Program-made: the position numbers and the translations under genes
Part shown: in pieces, positions 1-9,100 of the stretch
How the letters are laid out: each line of letters begins with the position of its first letter
How positions within the stretch are numbered: position 1 is the stretch's first letter
Source of the DNA: Baffinella frigidus
Lineage: Eukaryota > Cryptophyceae > Cryptomonadales > Baffinellaceae
Assembly (NCBI GenBank): GCA_026770585.1
Contig: MU646469.1
Coordinates: 212,961 to 226,205 of the forward strand
Reading direction: 5' to 3'
DNA length: 13,245 nucleotides
Notes under the pieces: model-generated
What the model saw: only the letters and a program-made list of their open reading frames with translations
Databases searched by the model: none
Told to the model about the DNA's origin: nothing

Positions 1-52
1 CACCTCCTGAACCCAAACCTCCTGAACCCAAACCTCCTGAACCCTACACCAG

Positions 53-100
53 GGTGTCCTCGAGACTCGCGCCGAGGAGCTGCGCGTCGTCGAGGAGAAG
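53..100 (+). CDS. Exon X1, coiled-coil segment
   Basis: The exon follows CTACACCAG and is followed by GTGCAG. It has 16 phase-0 codons and reads GVLETRAEELRVVEEK, which has heptad-like spacing of L and V. The other two frames give Arg/Ser/Pro-rich sequence without coil character, which supports this frame. It opens the visible part of the gene; the sequence before it is telomere-like intron. Confidence 0.55.
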
Positions 101-3100
101 GTGCAGGCTCCGCCCCCTAACCCCTAACCCCTCAACCGTAGACCTTCAACTATCTACCCGAAACGCTAAGCGCGAAACTCCAAACCCTGTACCCTACACC
201 CCACACCAACCTCTAAACGCTGCACCCCACACCTAGAAGGTGAAGCCCACGCCGAGAAGGTGCGGGCAGTCGATGTGCTGCGCCTCTCGGCCGACCCTAA
301 ACCCTAAACCCTAAACCCTAAACTCTCAACCCTAAACCCTAAACCCTAAAGCCTGGCGCGGGCGGAGCAGAGGGCTGCCGAGCGTTAGGGGGGTTAGACT
401 TTGCCCTGAACCCTGAAGCCTACACCCAGGTGCGGGCAGTCGACGTTCTGCGCCTCGCAGCGGAGGAGCGGGCGGCTGGGGCAGAGGGAAGGGTGGAGGA
501 GGTGGCGGAGGAGAAGGCGGGGGAGAAGGTGGCGGGGGAAGCGGAGAGGGAGAAGGAGCACGCGGTGGCTGTGGATAAGGTGCGCGCCCTAAACGCTGAG
601 CCCGCAACCCGAAAATTCCAACCCCCGAAAATCCCAAACCCTAATCCCGAACCCCGGAATCCTACACCAGGCTGTTCAGAAGGCGGGAGAGTGGGAGGCG
701 GCGGAGGAGAGGCTGACCCAAAACCCTAATTCCCGAAACTTCTATGCCGTATACACTTACCTCCAAAATCCTGCACCAGGCTGTTCAGAAGGCGTGGGAG
801 GCAGAGACAGAGCAAAGTTGCCGGAAATCGGCAATGCCCACGCAGAATTAACTTTGACCCTGCCGGTAACCGCAGGATATGATTTCCGGTTGCCTGGATA
901 AGACAACTACCCCTCCCCCGTAGACTAAACTCTGAATCCTACACCAGGCTGTTCAGAAAGCGGGGGAGTGGGAGGCGGAGGCGAGGAGGCAGGAGGGCCT
1001 TGCGGCCGAGTTCGAGGTCACTTCCGTCTTCTTCTTTATTACTCTTAGCCTAGAGATGAGTGATCCAAAAGTCTATGAGCCTTACGACGAGCCCGCCTCA
1101 GTACGCGCCTAGCCACACCGCGAGCTACGAATGGATTTTCGGGCGCTGACAGCCCAAGTGTCAGTTACCTTATCCGTAGGGACCCCCCTATGTCCCTACG
1201 GTTTGCCTACTGTAGGGTCCTGTACCGACTGTACTGCCTCGGCACAGTCGTGAGGAGGGTTTAGGGTCTGGGGTTTCGCGCTTAGCGTCTAGGGTACATG
1301 GTTGAAGGTAGATAGGGTGTATGAGGGCTAGTAATGCCACAAGCTAACGCCAGCGGACCCCTTCGCCTACGGTAGGATGCTCACGAGTGACCTCGTCATG
1401 AGGATCCTCACGAGGTCACTTCACCCGCGCCTAGTGTATGCACACGCTCCAACACAGATGCAAGAGGAATGGACTCGGTTCTGATGGTCACTCCACCCGC
1501 CCCTAGTGGCTTGCGCTTCCAGTACCTACGCTAGACCTGAAGGTGGTCAATCGCATAAGTCAACTCCCCAGTGGTGCGAGGTCAACTTTTGGAAGAAAGC
1601 ACGGATTTCCGTGCTTTCTGCAATTGAGTTGACTTTTGATTGCTCCCGGTCACGTCTAAAGTAGAGCTCTGTGCCACCCCGAATTTTGCGGTTTTATAGG
1701 TATCCACGCCAGGTCACAAGTGAGAAGTTGCCCAAAATTGATTCACGTGTCAAGTTAATAACTTCATGACCTATTCACGACAGGCCATTAGTCAGAATTT
1801 CAGGACGCAACGGTTCGTTTCCTGGTACTAAATGAGTGTGCGGTCCCACGTGAGAGGCAGCTCCTCGTCCTTTCCACGTCCGATTTGTTGCTCCGATTTT
1901 GGGACCCGGGTGCTAATTTTAAAACAAGACTTGTATCTGAAATTCCGACTATTGACCTGGCGTGGTCTCAATTCCGACTATTGACCTGGCGTGGTTCCGA
2001 CTACTGACCTGGCGTGGTCAGGAGAAATTCCGAATATTGACCTGGCGTGGTCAGGAGAAATTCCGACTATTGACCTGGCGTGGTCTCCCAGGAGAAGGCT
2101 AGGCCATTTTCCGGATGGATTCTAACTCCACCTCCCACAGCTTGGAACATGCAACCTGACGCTATGAGCCAGCGTAGTGAATGCCCCCTACAGGGTGACC
2201 TCGCTCACAAGAATTTTCCTTATTCTCCCAGGAGAAGGCTGTGACCCTCCTGGCGGAGACACATATATATACGTGTACTCATGTGGTTGTATACGTATCT
2301 ATGTGGTCATATACGTATAATCGGGGGAGGAACAGGAGAAGGCCGTCGTCCTCCTGGCGGAGGCACATATATATACGTGCACTCATGTGGTTGTATACGT
2401 ATCTATGTGGTCATATACGTATACGTGGGGGAGGAACAGGAGAAGGCCGTCGTCCTCCTGGAGGAAACGTGATCAAATGCTGACTTTTGGCGTGTTTCCT
2501 GGGCAATAATCCAATAATCAACTTATGAATCTTTTCGCATGGATAGCCTCGTGTGGTGTCTCCGCCGAGGCGGAGAGGCAGGAGCAGAAGGCGGGAGAGT
2601 GGGAGGCGGAGGCAGAGGCGTACCCGAAACCCGAAAATCCTATGCCGTATATACTACTAATCCTATGCCGTATATACGAACCTCCCTACGCCTGTTCTCC
2701 CACGAGAAGGCTGTGACCCTCTTAGGACTTCCAAGGTTCGCCACACATGCTCGACGCATTGTGCCACTACTGTACCCCGTGTCAGCCGCTCATACGAGCA
2801 TTTTCCGGATGGATACTAACTCCACCTCCCTACGCCTGTTCTCCCAGGAGAAGGCTGTGACCCTCCTGGCGAAGGCGGAGAGGCAGGAGCAGCGCGCGGC
2901 CGGGTGGGAGAAAAAGGCTGTGGCTCTTCAGGTTACACCCTTCACCCTAAACTCAGGTGATACCCTACACCCTAAACCGGTTTCAACCCCTCAACTCTAA
3001 ACCCTAAACCCTAAACCGTGGACCCCAAACCCTAAACTCTGAACCGTAAACCCTAAACCCTAGACCCTAGACCCTAGACCCCAAACCCTAAACACCAAAC

Positions 3101-6100
3101 TCTGAACCGTAAACCCTAAACCGTAAAACCGCAACCATCAACCCCTAAACCCTAAACCCTAAACCCTAGACCCCAAACCCTACACCCTAAACCCTAAACC
3201 ATAAACCCCAAACTCGGATACCGCAGACGGATGCCGCCGCGTTTGCAAAGACAGTCGAGGAGCTGCGCCATATACCCCATACCCTAAACCCTAAACCCTA
3301 AACCCTAAACCCTAAACCCTAAACCCTAAACCCTAGAGAAAGAGTTTTTATTGACGACTAACCCAAAACCCCTAACCCCCTTACTCCCTAACCCCCTCAA
3401 CATTAAACCCTACACCATCGGGTTGTGTAGGGGTGTAGGGTGTATGTAGGGTTTAGGGTGTTGGGTCGAGGGTTTAGGGTCTGGGGCTTCGCGCTTAGCT
3501 TCTAGGGTACATGGTTGGCCCTTCAGGCGGATGCCGTCGAAATTTGGGGTGGGTGCCAATAGGGGCGGGTGAAATGACCTGCAGCAGCTCAGCAGCGTGC
3601 GCCCCCTCCCCAGCAGCGTACAGATTAAAATGTCTCTTTTCGACTGTCTTTGCGTTTGCAAAGAGGGCGGCGGATGCCGCCCTCTGTGGGGCTGTGCTGT
3701 CCTCCCCCTCTCTCTCTCTCTCTCTCTCCCTCTCCCCTCTCTCCTCTCTCTCCCCTCTCTCTCCTCTCTCTCCCCTCTCTCTCCATCCCTCTCTCTCCCC
3801 CCCTCCCCTCGTTTGCAAAGACAGTCGAGGAGCGTCGGGGTTCGTTGCACGAGGCCATGCAATCTAAACCGTATTTTTGCTATCTTCGGGTGGATTTTAT
3901 GCTGTTTCACAGCTATGTCGAAGCTAAGATAGCAAAATCTGAGGACATCCACCCTTACGATAGCATGAAAGGCGGTTTAAATTGCATGGCCTCGGACACT
4001 CTCCTTTCAGGTTGATGCCGCCGCGTTTGCGAAGACGGTTGAGGAGCTGCGGGTGTCGTTGCACGAGACGAGGGGGGAGCTGGCGGAGAGCCATGACACT
4101 GTCGCGTCGCTGCAGGTCCTCCAACCCCATAAACCATCAACTCTGAGCCCTTTTCTAACCCTGTTTTCTAAAACCCTACACCGTGATTCCTAAAATCTAA
4201 TCCCCAAACCCTACAACCTAAATCCGCATCCCAACACCGTGAACCCCAAACCGCAACCCCTTGCTTCAAACCCTACACCCTATCCTGTAAGTTTGGTGGC
4301 GGGGAGCCACGACACTGTCGCGTTGCTCCAGGTTCCCTAACCCCTACGCCCCACACCCCACCCTACACCCTGAACCTTGTCCCCTAGACTCTAGAACCTA
4401 AACCCTCAACCATAAAACCTAAACCCTGAACCCTAAACCCTACCCATAAACCCTTAACCCTAAAACCTAAAACCCAAACCCGGACCCTAAGACCTAAACC
4501 CCGAACAACCCAACCCTCAACCCGAAACCCGAAACCCAAACCCCGAACCCCTAATCCCCTCCACCAGGCGAACCTACAGCGAGCGTCGCAGCTCGACTCA
4601 CCCCAGCTGCAACTTGCAAAAGCGGAGCTTGTTTCTCTCCGTGACCAGGTCGTTCCCAACCCCCTCAACGTTAAGCCTCTGAACCCTAATCCCTGAACCC
4701 CCGTGAGCCTCCGAGACCAGGTATCAGGACAGACATATTTTTTTCTCCCGGGAGGTACTACCGAACCTGGCTGGCGTGCTTTTCGATTTGGCCTTGAGGA
4801 CTTTTGAACCTTGGTTGTAAACAGGATTAAAGCCATTTCTTTCGAAGAATTATGCGCCAAGTTGTGAAAATTCTTTTTGTGTGACCCAACCCCGGGTCTG
4901 ATTCGGGCCGGGAGGAATTCGAAAGGCACGCTAGGGAGGTTCGGTAGTAGGGGGTTACATTCCCGGCAGAGCCAGCCTGCGGAGCCGTCTACACACAAAT
5001 AGACCAGATGTGCCTCAACCCTAACCCCTTTCTACCCCAACTCCAATCCTCAGGTCGCGGAGCTTCAGCACGAGCAGGAGCACCTGCGGAAATCCGCGTC
5101 AGACAGCCAGGATAAGGTCCTTCCTAGACACACTCTGCTACTTCCTAGACACACTACTAATTCCTAGACACACTCTGCCACTTCCTAGACACACTCTTCT
5201 GCTTCCTAGACACACTGACCTACCCGCTGCCGGGAGAAGGTCAATGCCTACCCGCTGCCGAGCGAAGAGGGAACAACTAAAAACGTTAAAAGCCCTTTTA
5301 CCTGAACGCCAAGGTCCAATATCGACCTTGACTGTCTTATGTGTGCCGAGTTCGCTCAATCCGCGTCAGACAGCCAGGACAAGGTCGGTGCCTCCAATCC
5401 TCTCAAACGCTCATTCACCCTCGAGAATTCCCTGCGCCCGGGGCTGTTTTTGCCGTTAAGTTGCCGGATTTCCATCGCAGATACGGAACGGCAACTTATG
5501 GATAGTCCGTGAGGGCACCACGCTTGATTCTTCGAAGGGGTCGCCAAAAGTCAATTCCACCGCAAGGCAGTGGGTTTCAAAAGTCAACACGCGTACCCTG
5601 GTAAGCTTAAAACAAAATTGACCCCCGCGAAGACTCTGGCGTGGCAGGTCACAGATCTGCGGAAAGGCTGGAATTCAGGGTGTTACGTGACCAATCTGCA
5701 CCAGAAAATCCTTAAAGTTAATTGCTTCTAGGCAAGTTGACGTTTGATGAAAGGTTCGTAGTCCACCGTGTGGTTACGGATAGCCCGCGAGGGCAGATCT
5801 CGGAGCTACGGAAAGCCGCGTCTGAAAGCCAGGATGAGGCTGTCTGCGCTGTGGCCCTCGCTGCCGTTACCTTATCCGTAGGAACCCCCCTATGCCCCTA
5901 CGGGTTGCCTACCGTAGGGTCCTAGGTCGTATCGCTTAGGGGTTATTCAAAATCCCTTCGAAGTCCGCTGTGTGGACAGGGTCTCATCTCCCTCTCAAAC
6001 AATCTGAGAGAAGAGGAGAAGACACTCCCTACTCTCCCACCATAGATCCACTAGCCCTTGGAAGTGGCTCAAATAGTTCTCCGGGATATTTTCGATTTAC

Positions 6101-9100
6101 CTTGACAGGCAACTTATGGATAGCCCGTGAGGGCAGATCTCGGAGCTACGGAAAGCCGCGTCTGAAAGCCAGGAGGAGGCGGTCCGTGCTGTGGCCCTCG
6201 CCGCTCAGCTTCAGGTCACTCCACCCGTCCCTAGTGGATTCCGCTTGTTATGCAACACACCTCTCTCTCTCTCTCGACACCCTCGTGGCTTGCGCGGTCG
6301 CGCTCGGCTGCATTACATACAGCTCTTTAACACCCAGAATTTCGTGGTTTTACGGGTACCTAACCGACTTGGTTCGTGAGCTGCAGGAGGGGGCGCTCGC
6401 TGTGGCGGCGGCGCACGCTGCCGGGGAAGGGGCGCACGCGGCTGAGCTGCAGGAGACGCACGCGGCCGGGGAGGGGGCGCACGCGGCTGAGCTACAGGAT
6501 GCGCACGTGGCCACAGCGGAGGGGGGGCGCGCCGCTGAGCTACAGGAGGTGGTGGCAGCCCAACCGAAACCCTAGAGACTGTACCAGAGTCGTTTTAATA
6601 TGTACGCGGCCGGGGAGGGGGCGCACGCCGCACAGCTAAAGGAGGTCACTTCACCCGCCCCTATCGGCACCCGCCCCAAATTTCGCGAAATTTGACCATC
6701 AATTTGACCAGCACTCTGCCGGGGAGGGGGCGCACGCGGCTGAGCTACAGGAGGCACACGCGGCCACAGCGGAGGGGGCGCGCGCCGCTGAGCTACAGGA
6801 GGCACACACCCCACTCTCAACCCTAGAGACTGTACCGGAGACATTTTGATCTGTACGCGGCCGGGGAGGGGGCGCACGCTGCTGAGCTGCTGCAGGTCAT
6901 TTCACACGCCCCTATTGGCACCAACCCACATTTTTCGAAAATTGACCATCAATTTGGCCGGCACGCCGGGGAGGGGGCGCACGCGGCTGAGCTACAAGAG
7001 GTCACTCCACCCGCCCCTATTGGCACCCACCCCAAATTTCGCGAAATTTGACCATGAAATGAGGGGGCGCGCTCTGATGTGCTGCAGGAAGTCACTTCAC
7101 CAGCCCCTGTTGGCTTGCTCGGCTGGATTGTGTCCTGTAACACCCATGATTTCGTGGTTTTGTGGGCACCTACGCAACCTCATTCGTGAGCTGACACACC
7201 CCCATTTTGAATAACCCCTAAGCGATACGACCTAGGACCCTACGGTAGGCAACCCGTAGGGGCATAGGGGGGTTCCTACGGACAAGGTAACGGAAGCGAG
7301 GGCCACAGCGCGGACAGCCTCCTCCTGGCTTTCACCCACCCCCCCCTTAACCCTAAAGACTGTGCCAGCGTCATTTAAATCTGTACATGCTTTGTACCGT
7401 AGCGATTTGAAACTTTGGCTGGATTCCGCTCAGTAACACTCACGATTTCGTGGTTTTGTGGGCACCCGATTAACCTCATTCGTGAGCTCACGACCTAGGA
7501 CCCTACGGTAGGCAACCCGTTGGGGCATAGGGGGGTTCCTAAGGATAAGGTAACGGAGGCTCACGAATGAGGTTTATCCCCCTATGCCCCTACGGGTTGC
7601 CTACCGTAGGGTCCTAGGTCGTGACCTCCAGGAGGTCACGAATGAGGGTTTTGGTGGGGTGTGGAGGCACACACCCAGGAGGCACACCCCCCACCCTAAA
7701 CCCTAGAGACTGACACTGGCCAGCGTCACTTAAATCTGTGCATGCTTTGTACCGTAGTGATGTTAAACTTCGCTTGTTTGCAGGAGGTGGCGGCGACCAC
7801 GGCCGCGGCCAACAGCCAGCTCCACGGAGCGCGCGCCGCTGAGCTACAGGAGGTGGCGGGAGCCCGGGCGCAGGAGGAGACGCGCGCCGTGGGTGCTACG
7901 GGAGCGGGGCACGGGAGCGAGGCCCGCCGGGTTCGATCTCTACAACCTAAGCCCGAAACTCAGAACCCGAAACCCGGAACCCGAAACTCGGAACCCGGAA
8001 CCCGAAACCCGAAACCCGACCCCGAAACTCGAAACCCGAAACCCGAAACCCGAAACCCTAACCCCCAATCCTTGACATGCTCGAGCCCTAAACACTGAAC
8101 CCGAAACCCGAAACCTGAAACTCGAAACCCTACAACCGAAACCCCAAACCCCAAACCAGGTTGTGCGCTTCTTCGGGCAGCTGGGGCCCCTCCTGGATCA
8201 CTTGGAGGCGCAGGTGCCCTACCCACACAGCGGGCTTTGAAGGGATTTTGAATAACCCCTAAGCGATAAGACCTAGGACCCTACGGTAGGCAACCCGTAG
8301 GGCCATAGGGGGGTTCCTACGGATAAGGTTGCGGAAAGGTGGCCCGATTTGGGCCGAAAATCCCTTTGTAGCCCGCTGTGTGGCTCTCTCAAAGGCTCAT
8401 TCACTTTTGCGAGTTTGGTGCGCCCGGGGCGGTTTTCGCCGTAAAGTTGCCGGATTTGCACTGCGGAAACGCAACGTCAACTTACGAATAGCCCGTGAAC
8501 CCGGATTGACGGCCCGGTTCCGCGCAGGCTGACTCGCTCCAGGAGACCCAACAACTTACGAACAACCCGTCAACTTACGAATAACCCGCAATGTTAACTT
8601 ACGAATAACCCCCAAACCCTACAGGCTGACTCCCTCCAGGGGACCCTCTCGGAGGCAGGGCGCCGCGCGCCTCTCCAGGTTCTCTATACACTCAACCCTA
8701 AACCCTAAACCTTGGATCCGAAACCCCAAACCCTACACCCTAAACCCTAAACTCTAAACCCTAAACCCCAAACCCCAAACCCCAAACCCCAAACCCCAAA
8801 CCTCCAGGGAGGCACGTCCCCTCCGAGCGAGGCGGGGGGGTCCCCGCAGGCCGGGACAGTAAAGACCCGTGGTTCCGAGGCGCGTGGGGGGGGAGGGGCT
8901 GCGGCGGAGGGGGTGGTGCGGGAGCGGGACGCGCTGCTTAAAGAGGTTAAACCCCTTAGCCCTGCACCTGAAACCCGAAACCCGAAACCTATACCCTACA
9001 CCCTAAACCCTAAACCCTATACCCGTAAACCCTAAACCCTATAGTCCTAAACCCTACACCCTAAACCCTAAACCCTAAACCCTAAACCCTAAACCCTAAA

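Larger units (their letters stand above)
2229..2470 (+). repeat. 104-bp tandem repeat carrying the start of exon X4
   Basis: CAGGAGAAGG recurs at 2229, 2333 and 2437, exactly 104 bp apart. Each full unit has the exon words GAGAAGGC..CTCCTGG and then CACATATATATACGTG, TGTGGTTGTATACGTATC and a GGGGGAGGAACAG tail. 104 is not a multiple of three, so the unit cannot be read through in one frame; only the exon part makes sense. Confidence 0.75.
1017..2847. other. Long exon-poor stretch with repeats and EKAVTLL exon copies
   Basis: This is probably one long intron between X3 and X4. From left to right it holds a copy of the GTTACCTTATCC element, an inverted telomere-like block, two short perfect hairpins, a five-copy minisatellite, a 104-bp tandem repeat and partial copies of X4. 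I found no convincing full exon. It begins GTCACTTCC, related to the GTCACTTCACCC motif that follows several later exons. Confidence 0.45.

Noticed and set aside
332-637. A Pro-rich - strand reading frame
   Set aside because: It is the mirror of the Glu/Gly-rich exon X2; the Pro runs are an effect of GAGG repeats on the other strand.
1941-2086. A CRISPR-like array
   Set aside because: The repeats are contiguous with no unique spacers of constant length, and the setting is a eukaryotic repeat region. The same holds for 5120-5215.
3410-3952. A 180-residue - strand reading frame
   Set aside because: It consists of the polypyrimidine tract read backwards (Arg/Glu repeats), an inverted exon module out of its frame, and telomere-like sequence. 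It has no coherent protein character.
4384-4998. A 204-residue - strand reading frame
   Set aside because: Most of it is telomere-like repeat read backwards (Gly-Leu-Arg-Val repeats), and it crosses both a + strand exon with good splice signals and a MITE.
5250-5315. A coil-like reading RAKREQLKTLKALLPERQ as an exon
   Set aside because: It has no acceptor in a fitting position, and its end at CAAG followed by GT would be phase 1, unlike all other exons. It is too short to call.
5655-5705. An exon related to X18 around TTCAGGGTGTTACGTGAC
   Set aside because: About 18 bases match X18, but the upstream part differs, the frame does not fit the available acceptors, and a stop follows. It is at best a fragment.
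7742-8098. A single-exon gene from 7742
   Set aside because: The first codons come from a repeat that recurs near 7380, and the last third is CCCGAAA repeat. Only the middle (7784-7930) behaves as coding.
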